This document shows positions 28,025 through 38,894 of a stretch of 64,000 nt of DNA, one piece after another. How positions within the stretch are numbered: the first letter of the stretch is position 1; each line of letters starts with the position of its first letter. The notes under the pieces are model-generated. The model was not told where the DNA came from. It did not search any database and was given only the letters and a program-made list of their open reading frames with translations. The DNA lies in contig NAJO01000006.1 of assembly GCA_002077065.1 (NCBI GenBank), positions 744,001 to 808,000 on the forward strand, in the 5' to 3' direction. Source of the DNA: Cryoendolithus antarcticus. Taxonomy: Eukaryota; Ascomycota; Dothideomycetes; Cladosporiales; Cladosporiaceae. The translations under genes and the position numbers were made by a program.

Positions 28025-28608
28025 GATCTAGGGCGGCAGGAAGCGCTGATTTGACGTTGCGGGATGGTGTGAAAATACAGTGCTTGTAGAAGGGACCTCA
28101 AGGAATAAGATCTATGTACTTATCCCTTCGATCCTTCGGTCTGGTCAATGCCGACGTCTCGGGTGGGGACTCACGGTATTAGGTCTGCCATTTCATAAGG
28201 CGTACGAATCTCACGTCACACTGATCACGGTAAGGTAGGATCGCGCTCGATGGCGATACCTGCTCGACCACAGTGGGAGCCCATTTCTTGCCAGTAAGTC
28301 AGCTGGTGAAGCACGAACGTCGATATGGGATGATTCAGATGGGAGATGAATGGCATTGAACTGCTTGGCATGGCATTGGCTTCGGGTTGAGAGCGGAGCC
28401 GTTCTTTCTGTCCACCATCGTCACCATCGAAGACGGCCGCCGGACTCATCAGGAGCTGCAAGAAGACCTCTTTCACGCAGATAAGTATCTTACTTCTCAA
28501 CTGCTTCAGCTCATGCTTCTTACCCTTCGCCCACTTGCCCGTCCCATCTCAAAGTCAAGGGCCGCCTCTCTCTATCGGCGTACATTCTCCGTCTTTCCTT
28601 CTTTCAAG
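28025..28608. other. Divergent promoter region, reductase and decarboxylase-like genes
   Basis: About 584 bases between two divergent starts. The side near 28560-28608 is pyrimidine-rich, as expected ahead of the start at 28609. No gene or clear operator seen. Confidence 0.45.
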
Positions 28609-29318
28609 ATGCCCAACTCGATTCCCAGTGAGACGGCCTTGTCGAATCTTCTCTCGTGGCACGGCTGACATACTCCCAAGACGACATCTACCAATACTCC
28701 CTCCACTCCGCCTACACAGCCGGCCTCCAAACAGGCGGCCCCCCCGTGGCCTTCCTCACGAACCATGGCACATATGGCTACGGCTTCTTCGCCGATGGCA
28801 CAACAATGCTGCAAGTAGACCGCACCGCCTACACCTTCTCCTCCACCGGCAAAGCCACAAAAGCTGCTCAGGACGCTCAACTCCCTTTCGTAATGGTCTG
28901 CGTGTTCCAGCCCGAGCGACGGCTCGGTGTCGACGGCATGTTCGGGAACATGACCGTACTACGGGATATGTTCAAGAATGGTGAGGGACAGAAGGTGAAT
29001 GTACCCATACCATTTGCTGTGCGAGGCGCTTTCTCGAAGGTCAAGACCAAGGAGGGGGAGTGGAAGAACGTACAAGGAACGATATTCGGGTTCGCGGTGC
29101 CGAAGTGGGCCAGTGGAGTGAGTGGAGGGTGGGACGGAGAGAAAGCGAATGGGCTGCGGTGTGCATTTCTGAGCGGAGATAAGGGCACTGGAGGGACGGT
29201 GGAGGACTTCGAATGTGTGACGGGAAGCTTTCTAGAGTTTGCAAAGATGGGCAGGTTCCATCTGGGCATGCCGTTTGGAGCTGAAGCGGCAGAGTTTGAG
29301 AAGATGGATCTCGCGTGA
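28609..29318 (+). CDS. Alpha-acetolactate decarboxylase-like protein
   Basis: Homologue of BudA/AlsD, which turns acetolactate into acetoin. The best model is exon 1 28609-28627, a 53-nt GTGAGA...AAG intron with a CTGAC branch site, and exon 2 28681-29318 (218 aa, starting MPNSIPNDIYQYSLHSAY). A start at 28656 is the alternative. Family landmarks are IYQYSLHSAYTAGL, NHGTYGYGFFADGTTMLQVD (the LDGEM-like turn), LPFVMVCVFQP, and RCAFLSGDKGTGGTVEDFE. In bacterial enzymes that last block reads HxHF...GGH, supplying three zinc histidines; here they appear as Arg, Ala and Thr. Catalysis by the known mechanism is therefore doubtful. The family placement is sound; the activity is not. Confidence 0.78.
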
Positions 29319-29380
29319 AAGATCGTTGAGATTGCCTACTGCAGCTACGACTCCCGAAAAATTGACCTGGACCAGCGCCA

Positions 29381-30349
29381 TCATCGATACTTCACCGTTG
29401 CAGTTTCGCAGAACTCCCTGAAGTCAGCAGCTACACCAGAATCATTCTCTAACAGATCCTGCACCGGACCAGCCGTATCAGCTCGAGGAGCAGGATGCAG
29501 ACGACCCCACGGCACGACATAGCAGCCATTATCTTGCAGCGTGAGATTCTCCGACAGTCCTGCCCACAACTCAGTGTAAGCGCCATACTTCGCATGATAC
29601 AACAAAGGCGCAGCCATCAGCGGCACAATCGACGAGAAGTGCCTGACGATCTGGGTCTTCAGATTTCCCGGATTCTGCACGATGCTGAGGATCTCAGGAC
29701 ATTGCTTCGCCAGCGCAGCAGCTAGGAACCAGTTGCCGACCTTGGACTTCTCGTAGTCCCGCTGCGGGACCAAGGCTGGAGTAGCAAAGTTTGCATCCGG
29801 CGTCTGAGCAAATTCGACCGCGACTGACGCCGTCCAGACTACGCGAACCGAGCCTGGGGACGATGTGCTAGCTGTGTGCCGAAGTGTAGGTAGCAGCAGC
29901 TGAGTGAAACAATAGGGACCCAAGCAGTTCGTTGCCATCGTCAACTCGTGCTCCTGTGCTGACATTGACCCCTTTGGAGGGTTCGAGACCCCAGCGTTGT
30001 TGAAAAGCACATCGAGTCTCCTTTCCGCCGCAGTGAACTTCTCTACCGCAGCTTTGATGATGCTGAGGTCATCGAGCGCAACCTGGAGGAACGCCAGTTC
30101 TCCTGGTGGACGAGCTTTGGGCACATCAGGCTTCTCGGCTTTGATCTTCGTGAGGGCTATCTGAGCATTTTGTGCTGAGCGGCCAGCTATGTAGACTTTG
30201 CCTCCTGCATGATAGAGCAATCTGCTCAACTCGAGACCAACGCCGCTTGCTCCCCCTGTCACCACGAAGACTCGACCATCCTGACGTGGGATGTTGGCTT
30301 CTGTGAGGGTAGGAGCTGGAGGGAAGAATTGGGAGTATGTCGCGCCCAT
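29381..30349 (-). CDS. Short-chain dehydrogenase/reductase, retinol-dehydrogenase-like
   Basis: NAD(P)-dependent oxidoreductase of the classical SDR fold, 322 aa in one exon. The cofactor motif TGGASGVG is followed by NNAG, a serine in WTASVAVEF and the catalytic pair YEKSK; NPGNLKT follows as in family members. The N-terminus MGATYSQFF fits the myristoylation consensus (Gly2, Ser6), suggesting membrane attachment. It converges tail-to-tail with the decarboxylase-like gene (62 bp between stops). Substrate unknown; fungal relatives act on varied alcohols and ketones. Confidence 0.88.
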   Translation of the reverse strand: MGATYSQFFPPAPTLTEANIPRQDGRVFVVTGGASGVGLELSRLLYHAGGKVYIAGRSAQNAQIALTKIKAEKPDVPKARPPGELAFLQVALDDLSIIKAAVEKFTAAERRLDVLFNNAGVSNPPKGSMSAQEHELTMATNCLGPYCFTQLLLPTLRHTASTSSPGSVRVVWTASVAVEFAQTPDANFATPALVPQRDYEKSKVGNWFLAAALAKQCPEILSIVQNPGNLKTQIVRHFSSIVPLMAAPLLYHAKYGAYTELWAGLSENLTLQDNGCYVVPWGRLHPAPRADTAGPVQDLLENDSGVAADFREFCETATVKYR

Positions 30350-30954
30350 GATTTGGCCTTGCGAAATGCTTGGTACTGCTTTGTGTTAGGATGAGCTTCG
30401 CATATATGGCGTCCGGTGTAGCTTGAAGATGGCCCCCAAAGGCGATCTTTCGAGGTTGTGGTTGCGGCATTTGATTTCCCATACATCACCTATCTTATTG
30501 GTCACGATAGCCAGCACGAGACCATCAGCGCTCTGGACGAACGAGGCTGAGCATGGTCTGTCATCTCGCTGCCATCGTGCAGATATGTTCTGCGTGTCTA
30601 TCGTACTTGGAGTCGTCGCGCTCTTTCTGTTGTTTATGAGTTTCGGAGTTCGCTTCTACCACCGGAGTTGAGCTTGGAGTAGCTTGTGTGACGCTAAGGA
30701 AGATCGGGTAGGTACAGCCCATCGTTATCGCGGTTTGCTTGACACACATGCATGTACATTTGGTGGGGTCTATGTGGAAGACTCCCGCTTCCAATCATCG
30801 AGACCACTGCTAAAGTGAACGAAACCTTGAGCATTATAGCTACTGTAGGAAGCATCGCCTTATCGGCCATCAGGTTTGTACATTTTCCTACTTCCACGCT
30901 CTTTCTGCTCTTTCAACCTACTCTTTACCCTCTTGATTCCAGGAGTGGTGCACC
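30350..30954. other. Divergent promoter of SDR and amine oxidase; possible leader intron
   Basis: About 600 bases between divergent ATGs. A GTTTGT donor-like site near 30872 and TTGATTCCAG at 30933-30942, just before the amine oxidase ATG, could define an intron in the 5' leader. This is a suggestion only. Confidence 0.4.
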
Positions 30955-33541
30955 ATGGAGTCCAGACGAAAGCCATTAGTGGCAATCACCTCAGTGCTGC
31001 TCTTCACACTGCTGGTCGGCTACTTCGCAGTCCCGAGCTTGTATCTCACGCAAGACTACGCTGTAAAAAGTCACAAGCCGAGCTTCACCGCACCCAAGCA
31101 AAACATCTGGGCTGAGCTTGACGAAGTCGAAGCCCAAGATGTGTACGAGTTCCTGCTCGAGGACTTCAAGCACCTCAACTTGACTCGCCACCCCAAGAGT
31201 CTTCGAGACAACTTTGTCAACACGGTCGAATCACTCAAGCCGAACAAGACTGATGCAGTCGCCTACCTGTACGGCGGTGCCGATGTCGTGGACCGATATG
31301 CCAAGGTCTCAATCTCGCAGTTCACTGATGGAGCACCCTACTTCTTCTACTACACCGTTGGACCTCTGCCGGTCACGAAGGACACCAAGGCCGAGCCGTA
31401 TGGCTACCCCTTCAATCATGGCCGAAACTGGATCAGGAGTCCCATTGTGGACTTCTTCCACATCCAGCAGTTCTCTGTGAATGTGGCAAAGAATGTGTCC
31501 GACATAACGCTAGAGCTGCTCGGCGCCACTGTCAACGAGAATGACCCCAACGATCCTCGCGGTCTTGTGGCTTTCCCACGCAGCTTCAGGGTTGTCACTG
31601 GTGGTCTGAACTTCTGGCTGCAGATGTACCGACCATCTTACAGCTCCGGCGCGAGAACGCTTCTCCCGCAAGGTCTGTACGTCAAGATCGACGCGAAGTC
31701 GCTAGACTTTGAAGAGTGGACCGTCGGGCAGTACTACTACAACGGTATGATATACGCCGATGAGCACAAGCTTCGTGCCGCCATCGAAAGCCCAGGCTTC
31801 AAAAAGACACCCGCCAATCTTGATGGACCTTGGACCGATACTGAGGACTTTGAGTCCACACCAGCGGGCAGAGAGCTTCCGCCACCGGCTGTTATTCAGC
31901 CGTATGGACCTCGATACCAGCTTGATCGCAAGCAGAAGTACATTTCTTGGTTCGGCTTTGAGTTCTTTCTCACCACAAACGCTGCCCAGGGTGTGCTGCT
32001 ATACGACATCCGGTTTAAGGGCGAGAGAGTCATGTATGAAGTCGGACTGCAAGAAGCCATGGCTCACTACGCTGGTGACGACCCAATGCAGGGTGGACTG
32101 GAATGGATGGACAGCTTTTTCGGGATGGGTAAGACATGATCGCGGCAATGTGGGTACAATGAATGCTCACAATTGAACAGGTAAAGATGCCTTCGAGCTG
32201 CTACCTGGCTACGACTGTCCGGCGTATGCGGACTACTTGGACTCGCAGACCCACGACAAGTATGAAACGACGACCATACCGAACAACGTTTGCGTGTTCG
32301 AGTATACTTCGGACTTCTTGCTGGCTCGGCACAGTGCGCAGTATTCCACTACTGCGTCCAGAAACACCTACTTGACTGTCCGCTCCGTCTCGACCGTTGG
32401 CAACTACGTAAGTGCTCATGTAGGGATCAAGTGCTTGTCTTCGCTATACTGACTCATCGTATAGGATTACACCATCGATTACGTCTTCTATCTTGATGGC
32501 GCCCTTGAGGTCAAGGTTCGCGCATCAGGCTTCATTTTCGCCGCCTTCTACACCACCAACAGCGACAAGACCGAGGACGAGTACGGTCATCGCGTCCATA
32601 CCGCTTTGTCAACATCGATGCATGACCACGTGATCAATTTCAAAGCCGACATGGATGTAGCTGGACCTAAGAACGATCTGGTTCGCATGGCCATCGAGCC
32701 AGTCACCAAGTCCTACTCCTGGGATGGGCCCGATGTTCCGAAGCGAAACACCATGCATCTTGTCGAGTATAACGTGACCGAGGAGACTGGTCTTGACTGG
32801 CCCAAGAACGGTGGCGAATTCTACATCGTCTACTCGGATAAGAAGAACGCTTGGGGTGAGCGAAAGGGCTACCGCATCACGTCCGGCACCGGCATGGGCA
32901 ACACGCCGCATCTCACGATCATCAACTCCACCACACTTGGTGATTCTGCAAGGTGGGCCGAACACGACCTCTGGGTGTTGCGTCAGAAGGACTCCGAGCC
33001 TCGTGGCGCGGATCCATTCAACTTCCTCGAGCCTTTCGACCCCATCGTTAACTTCTCTCAACTTGCTGATGGTGAGAGTCTTGAGCCCAGCGAGGACTAC
33101 GACCAAGACCTGGTAATCTACTTCAACGTCGGCGCCCACCACGTGCCCACCTCTGACGACATCCCGAACACTTTAATGCATACCTCGGGAACCTCAGTGA
33201 TGTTCGTGCCGCATAACTTCAATGATCGTGACCCGAGCCGCGAGTCGTCACAAGGTGTGCGCATCCAGCTTGACGGTAAGAAGTTGAGTGGCGGATTCGC
33301 GGGCGAGGCGTACGATGAGGATGCTTCCAATGGCGAGCTGAGGACACGACACGGCAAGAGGGATGCGAAGACGAAGAAGCTGAAGGCTCACTACTTCGGC
33401 GGAACTTATGAGAAGGGATTGAAGGTGCCGCTTGAGGCGCTAGAGCCGAACTTTGAGGGCTACAGGAGCACGATGCACGCCGTACCGGATCTGACATTCA
33501 ATGGGAGTGCTGTGTTCGGCACCTGGAGGAAGGAGGATTGA
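30955..33541 (+). CDS. Copper amine oxidase, membrane-anchored or secreted
   Basis: Oxidises primary amines to aldehydes with release of ammonia and hydrogen peroxide. Three exons 30955-32128, 32181-32407 and 32465-33541 give 825 aa; introns are 52 and 57 nt, GT-AG. Residues about 8-28 form a signal anchor. N-terminal copper amine oxidase domains N2/N3 precede the catalytic domain. The topaquinone precursor is Tyr467 in TVGNYD, the last codon before intron 2. Copper ligands fit His520 and His522 (HDH) and His706 (TLMHTSG). Several N-glycosylation sites (NLTR, NVSD, NVTE, NSTT, NFSQ) agree with passage through the secretory pathway. Length and motifs match the fungal extracellular type. Likely nitrogen-scavenging; no regulator is seen nearby. 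Confidence 0.92.
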
Positions 33542-33760
33542 GCTGGAGCCATACGGGCACATGTAGTATGGCGGTCTGTCGATACTTGGCCGAGGTATGA
33601 TGAGATATCGGTGGTCATGGAGGTTTACGAAGATGCATAGCGGTGTTAGAATGTATTGGGAGGGAGGATCTTACGCACTTAGCATGTTTGGGTATCGTAG
33701 CTGCCGTTTCTACATCAAGTCGTCGCCATGAATTCGCTTATGTGAAATACTCCACCCGTT

Positions 33761-36700
33761 TCATTTGCTAGGTCCAGACTCCTTCAAGCTCAGTTCCATC
33801 GCCTTCTTCAATTCTTCATCCTCGTCGTGCACCCGTTCCGCGCTTGGTCCTGCCCTAGTAGCTGAGCTCTCACCTTCCCATGCAGACTTATGTTGTTGCT
33901 CAAGCTGGCTCTGCTTCTTCACATACCTCATCACTGTCTCCTCTTCATCAAGCTCCTCGCGACTCTTCTCTCCTCCACCACTCTTCTCAAACGTGCTCTT
34001 CGTAGCGCCAGCCAAATGACCCGCATCGTAGGGCGGTAGTTTCTCGTCCGTGGGCTCGTTATCATGCATGCTGATTCCGCCACCCTCGTCATCTCCGAAG
34101 AGAGTCTCGTCGTCTCGCACGCTGTTCACGCCGTGAACGGATGTCAGGTCACTGGCATCATCTTGTATGCCACGCTGTTCACGCAGACTGGCTGCCAAGG
34201 CGCGCTCAAGTTCTTCATCTCCACTCCCACCTTGCGACATGCTAGCTGCCATGGCTTTCATTAGCTCAGAGTCTTCATCCGCGAAGTCGTTACCCTTCTT
34301 CTGACTCTTCGCAAGCTCAGCCATGGATGCACGGATTGCACGCTCGACAGCCGCGTCTTCTTCGGGATCGCCACGAGAAGTCTCACGTACGGATTGCATG
34401 ATAGCGTCTTCAATCTCGGGTTCTTGCGGCGAGTGATCTCCCGCCGTGGTGGTCGATGCAGTTGAAGCATGCGTCGTTGTCCGACTGACATTGGTGGAGC
34501 TGGTCACTGTATCGCCATCCTGCCCGCTATGACTCCCATGGTGGCTACGCCAGCCTTCCATACGCTTGTGTGCCCATGCCTGCCTCTTCCTCCTGTGCTC
34601 CTGGCATATGTCGTGCATGATCTCATCGAGGTTCTTCTTCTTCTTGAGACCAACTTGCAAGGCCTGCCAATTTCGGACCACCTCCGCTTTCTCCTCGCTA
34701 GACCCATTCGTCCAGTCTTCGACGCCTTGGGCTGTGCGAGCCGCGATGATGTAGTTCTGGATGCTACTGCCGAAGTGCGACTGCATTTCTTTGTAGATGC
34801 CTTTCATGGTGTAGGCAGGAATCGCCATACCGCCAGCACTGGTCTTGAGCACGACGCCACCAATACCTTTGCCGATGCCTTTCAGGAAGCCTGCAGCGCC
34901 CTCCTTCTGAGCACCGCGTACCGGCTGTGTGACAAGCCCAGAGATGCCATCGTACACACCAAGACCAAATTCTTTGGTAGCAGCGCGCATGCCACTACGG
35001 AAGTCGGTGACGTGCTCAGGCTTACGTACTGTATCGTCACCATAGAGCTTTGGCGCATTGCGGAAGCCCTTCGACAAGCCCATGGTGAATTCCATGGGCG
35101 ACTTGAAGCCAGCACCGATGATTGCTTGAACGCCCTTGCCAGTGTCCATAGCCGTCTCGAGCATCTTCCGTGGATCGCGACTGGGGCTGTCACTGCGCTT
35201 AGAACTACCGGTGCGCGAGCTGGGACTCTGCGAGCGACGTCTGAGGTTGTCTTTGAGCGCCATCGACATGCTGCGGCCCGGCTGTTGCGTTGGTGATTGG
35301 ATCTTGCTCAGGCTCTCTTGGAGATTGAACGAAGAGCCGCTACGGCTGGTACTTGGTGTCGGGTCGGGACTGGAGCCCTTCATTGTGGGTGATGTTACTG
35401 AAGACCTCGAAGACATCGTACTTAGCTTGTCACTCTTCTCGTCCAATGATGTCTTTTCGCTGGCAGGCTCAGTCTCTGTATCTTCCGCTTCTCCGTCAGT
35501 CTTCTTCTTCTTCGATGCATCAGGGTGTATGTGTAGCGCCTTCAGCGTGGCGATTGGGAAGTCTGCTACTCCCATCATCATCGAGCTTGCTGTCCCTACA
35601 AGCGCAGTCGTGGCGCCAGATATGGGATCGGTTGGTCCAAGATCGGTCTCATACTCTCTGGCTCTGTATAGTTTGAGCTCACTGAACTTCAAGAGCCCGG
35701 CATTGGATAGAGTACATGCTGCCATCGCACTTAGACGGATCTGAGTCCGCTTGAGTCGCCACACGGCAACTCGTCCAGGCGAGACCGAACAGCGTTGATG
35801 TTCGAGATCAACAAATTGATGGAAATACTGCGCACCAAGATCCGAGCCTTTCTCTTGAGCAATCTTAGCTGCGAGATCGTGTGCACGGTCTTGACTTGAC
35901 GGCTTGAGACAGAACTTGATACCTTCAGCTAGCTTGTCGGCCGTCAGCTGCTTGGCTGGGATAGGATCCGGGCCAGCTCCGGCACGAGCGACCATGGCAC
36001 CCCAGAACGGCTGATCGCCAAAGAAAGGTACGACAAGCGTAGGCTTGCCAGCTGTGATGCCAGCAGCTGTGGTCCCTGCACCGCCATGATGTACGACACA
36101 TGACACATGCTTGAAGAGCCAGTCATGTGGCACGTTACCCAACATGAAGACATCGTCGGGCTTGCCAAGCTCGTCGGCGCCCATGCCACCCCAGCCCTTC
36201 GAAACAAGTGCTCTCTGACCAGACTTCTTCACTGCTTCGAATAGTGTCTTCGTCATTGCATTCGGGTCATCAAGCACGATCGAGCCGAATCCGATGTATA
36301 CGGGAGGTGGTCCTGCATCGAGGAAAGCTTGAAGATCAGCAGCTGGAGTGTAGTCTGTGGCGAGATTGAGGAAGAAGAACCCGGAGATTGTGATATGAGC
36401 GCCCCAGTCTTTGGGCTTCGGGATGAGTGCAGGCGACCAACAGTAGGTATGCGGAACCTTGAGCCTATTTAGCATGCTAGGTGCCCAAATAAGGGACACT
36501 TCGTCGAGACCTAGGGTCCGAGTCCGGAAGCGATTGATGATGTCGCCGAGACCTTGCCAGGTCAACGCCTCAACGAGCCCGTATGTAAGATAATTGGTGA
36601 CACTTGGATCCGCGTTCGTCGACTGGATGTTAGCAAGCGGGTGAGGAAAGGCTTGAGTTGGACAGTAAGGCATCGTGAACATAATGTGCAATGGTACGCC

Positions 36701-37606
36701 AAGCTTCTCAGCGCAGTGGATGTGCGCGAAGCTGGGCGGGTTTGCGATGATCGCGTCCGCGATGAATGGGATCGCAGAATAATCGCCAGTGTCGGGAGTC
36801 CAGTGCTCAAGAGCTTCGGTAGTCGCTGCCGGGCCCATACCATCACCTGCTTCGAAGCATGACCGCCAGCAACCCTTGATCATAGTGCCAATCTCCTTGC
36901 GGCGATTGCCAACGTCGCCACTCCGGATCGTATCGAAGCCTGGCATTAAGCCCGGATTCTTTACCATGAACGCCATGAGCTCAGCAGGATCGCCTCCGAT
37001 GCTGAAGAACTCAAGTCCATTCTCGTTGACAAAATCCTTGAATACGGGGTGCGTTGCCAGCCGTACACGATGGCCGTAGGTGTCCTTCAATACTTTGCCT
37101 AACGCGACAAATGGCTGAACGTCGCCCCGAGAACCTACGACGTGGATCACCACATTCATAGGTGGTGGAGGAAGCTCTCCTCGGTCACCGCCAAGATTCG
37201 GTGGAATATATGGGTTGGGCGGTGCTTTCTCCTCGGACGCCAGGAATTGCTGCTCTCGAAGAGCTGGGACGAGTAAGTTCGACAGCTTCCTCGTGCGTTG
37301 ATTGATGTTGATGTTGATTCGCCCATCGTCTGCTACAGTCGCCTTAGTACCGAAGTCTGCTTGGTTCTCTTGGATGGTGCCGTAGACCTCTCCGTAGGCC
37401 GGTGGCGGGACATCGTGTTCCGAGGATACGGTCGAAAGCGTATCAGTGTGCACTGGAACGTCCCGACCAGCACGACGATCTGAGCTGTCATCGGCCTGCG
37501 CACCTGTGGCGGCTTCTGCTGCTTGCTGTACTATCAGCGATGGCAGTTCACTTTGGGTGGCCGCTCCTTCTTCTCCATCCCGTGACCTAGGCATCTTCCC
37601 AGACAT
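33761..37606 (-). CDS. Sterol/UDP-glucosyltransferase-like protein with VPS13-like and ubiquitin-interacting segments
   Basis: 1281 aa, one exon, ATG at 37606. A disordered N-terminus with a PPPAY motif (67-71) precedes a GT1/GT28-type glycosyltransferase (about 150-600): GSRGDVQPFVALG at the start and HHGGAGTTAAGITAGKPT with PFFGDQPFWG in the donor site, as in sterol 3-beta-glucosyltransferases, but no GRAM or PH domain. A Ser-rich linker follows, then a segment (DGISGLVTQPVRGAQKEG, GFLKGIGKGIGGVV) resembling the C-terminal lipid-binding part of VPS13/ATG2 proteins. The last ~220 residues carry about five UIM-like helices (for example EELERALAASLRE, EELKKAMELSLKE). It probably acts at membranes on a lipid acceptor and is ubiquitin-linked; the acceptor is unknown. 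Confidence 0.85.
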   Translation of the reverse strand: MSGKMPRSRDGEEGAATQSELPSLIVQQAAEAATGAQADDSSDRRAGRDVPVHTDTLSTVSSEHDVPPPAYGEVYGTIQENQADFGTKATVADDGRINININQRTRKLSNLLVPALREQQFLASEEKAPPNPYIPPNLGGDRGELPPPPMNVVIHVVGSRGDVQPFVALGKVLKDTYGHRVRLATHPVFKDFVNENGLEFFSIGGDPAELMAFMVKNPGLMPGFDTIRSGDVGNRRKEIGTMIKGCWRSCFEAGDGMGPAATTEALEHWTPDTGDYSAIPFIADAIIANPPSFAHIHCAEKLGVPLHIMFTMPYCPTQAFPHPLANIQSTNADPSVTNYLTYGLVEALTWQGLGDIINRFRTRTLGLDEVSLIWAPSMLNRLKVPHTYCWSPALIPKPKDWGAHITISGFFFLNLATDYTPAADLQAFLDAGPPPVYIGFGSIVLDDPNAMTKTLFEAVKKSGQRALVSKGWGGMGADELGKPDDVFMLGNVPHDWLFKHVSCVVHHGGAGTTAAGITAGKPTLVVPFFGDQPFWGAMVARAGAGPDPIPAKQLTADKLAEGIKFCLKPSSQDRAHDLAAKIAQEKGSDLGAQYFHQFVDLEHQRCSVSPGRVAVWRLKRTQIRLSAMAACTLSNAGLLKFSELKLYRAREYETDLGPTDPISGATTALVGTASSMMMGVADFPIATLKALHIHPDASKKKKTDGEAEDTETEPASEKTSLDEKSDKLSTMSSRSSVTSPTMKGSSPDPTPSTSRSGSSFNLQESLSKIQSPTQQPGRSMSMALKDNLRRRSQSPSSRTGSSKRSDSPSRDPRKMLETAMDTGKGVQAIIGAGFKSPMEFTMGLSKGFRNAPKLYGDDTVRKPEHVTDFRSGMRAATKEFGLGVYDGISGLVTQPVRGAQKEGAAGFLKGIGKGIGGVVLKTSAGGMAIPAYTMKGIYKEMQSHFGSSIQNYIIAARTAQGVEDWTNGSSEEKAEVVRNWQALQVGLKKKKNLDEIMHDICQEHRRKRQAWAHKRMEGWRSHHGSHSGQDGDTVTSSTNVSRTTTHASTASTTTAGDHSPQEPEIEDAIMQSVRETSRGDPEEDAAVERAIRASMAELAKSQKKGNDFADEDSELMKAMAASMSQGGSGDEELERALAASLREQRGIQDDASDLTSVHGVNSVRDDETLFGDDEGGGISMHDNEPTDEKLPPYDAGHLAGATKSTFEKSGGGEKSREELDEEETVMRYVKKQSQLEQQHKSAWEGESSATRAGPSAERVHDEDEELKKAMELSLKESGPSK

Positions 37607-38141
37607 CTCGAGACTGGGAGCGCGCAGCTAGCACGTAGGTCGATCGATGTTGATGCCACCAAGATTTCCGAGGTAGCCTAGTGATGCCTTCAAATCAAGT
37701 TATGGCAGCGTCGTCTGGCGAGTTCCATCGAGCCAGTCAATGCAGTAAATGATGAGCTTTATATCCATGAAGATACAGGCTGCTACATGAAAGGATGCTT
37801 CGACACGGTCGGACTGTTGTTCATCACCCAATCATCGAGCTGTGAAACTTGGTGGATCAAACGTGGCGCAGCAGACGTCATGGCCACACGAAGCGAACTG
37901 GTGCGAAGTGAAGCGAACTGATGCGAGTTGATGCGTGATCAATATCAGCGCGACACCATCATTCATCTACGCCTACAGACGCAAGCCAACAGGCGACGAT
38001 CTAGACTTCCGATCGCTGTATCACGGAGACCTTACTCAGCCAACCTTAGCTTGCAGCTAAAGGCTGACTACTCCTCTTCCCTTCGCGTAGTCTTTCGGCA
38101 TTACGCGGAGCCAAAGTGTCAAGCCAGCATAAGCAGCTATC
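37607..38141. promoter_or_regulatory. Divergent promoter with short direct repeats
   Basis: 535 bases between divergent starts. AAGCGAACTG occurs at 37891-37900 and 37911-37920 (20-bp period) with related GCGA(A/G)TG-like units up to about 37935. Otherwise no gene is seen. Confidence 0.4.
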
Positions 38142-38894
38142 ATGGACGACTGGCAGGACACAGCATTCTCAAATCGCCATGTGCACAATCGTATCGGGAA
38201 GCAGGGCCGCGGCAAGGGTGGCAAAGCCAATGGTGCGTTCAATGTCCAACGCACTTTAGGTACGTATGAGGTCAAGTGTGCTGCCGCCGCAAAGGTGTTG
38301 CGGTCTGCAGCCAGCGACTCGCAGGGGCTGGGCAGCCTTGAGATATATACGCTGAACGACTTGGGCAATGCGTTGATCGGCGAACTCAACATGCCGGGAG
38401 TGCTAAACGGCACGGTGCTGATGGCTGGTAGTAGGAAGACTATGAAGATTGCTATTGAGCATCTACGAGCCGAGGGAAGCGAAAGTGAGGAGAGTGAGGT
38501 GGATGGGGCTGCTACTCACGACGGGTCCCTTGACCGTCCGAAAGTTGACAACGATGATGATCAAGGCTTCGGTGCAGGCTCAGATGATATCGACGACGAA
38601 AGTACCTCACACGATCACTTCGACGAGTTCGAGAAGAACAGCTTTCGCTCACCGAAGTTCTGGCTGAAGTGGCAGGGTCAAGTCACTGCACAAGTAGATG
38701 ACGATGGTGTTATCGATGAAACGGTGACAGACTCCGGCTACTTGGTCTTCTCTGGTAACACCTGCGAGAGATTCAACGGAACGCTGAGCTGTTCAAAGCT
38801 CGACTGGCACAACGTCAAGATCACTGGCTTCAAGCTGAGATCGAAGCCTGCTCGAGATTTCGATGTGCAGTGGGTCCACGATGCAAAAGGATAG
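38142..38894 (+). CDS. Hypothetical protein, acidic centre
   Basis: 250 aa, single exon. The N-terminus is basic and Gly-rich (GKQGRGKGGKANG), the centre (about 110-165) is acidic Ser/Asp/Glu-rich and looks disordered, and the C-terminal part (SPKFWLKWQGQVTAQ, SGYLVFSGNTCERFNGTLSC, HNVKITGFKL) has alternating strands like a small beta domain. I do not recognise a family. The composition and strand-rich ends support a real coding region. Confidence 0.6.
   Translation: MDDWQDTAFSNRHVHNRIGKQGRGKGGKANGAFNVQRTLGTYEVKCAAAAKVLRSAASDSQGLGSLEIYTLNDLGNALIGELNMPGVLNGTVLMAGSRKTMKIAIEHLRAEGSESEESEVDGAATHDGSLDRPKVDNDDDQGFGAGSDDIDDESTSHDHFDEFEKNSFRSPKFWLKWQGQVTAQVDDDGVIDETVTDSGYLVFSGNTCERFNGTLSCSKLDWHNVKITGFKLRSKPARDFDVQWVHDAKG

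Noticed and set aside
34469..35296. A 275-codon plus-strand frame opposite the glucosyltransferase
   Set aside because: It lies entirely antisense to a well-supported conserved coding region and has no family pattern.
37891..37935. Short direct repeats as a possible minisatellite or operator
   Set aside because: Only two clean 10-bp copies; kept as a note in the promoter entry rather than as a finding.
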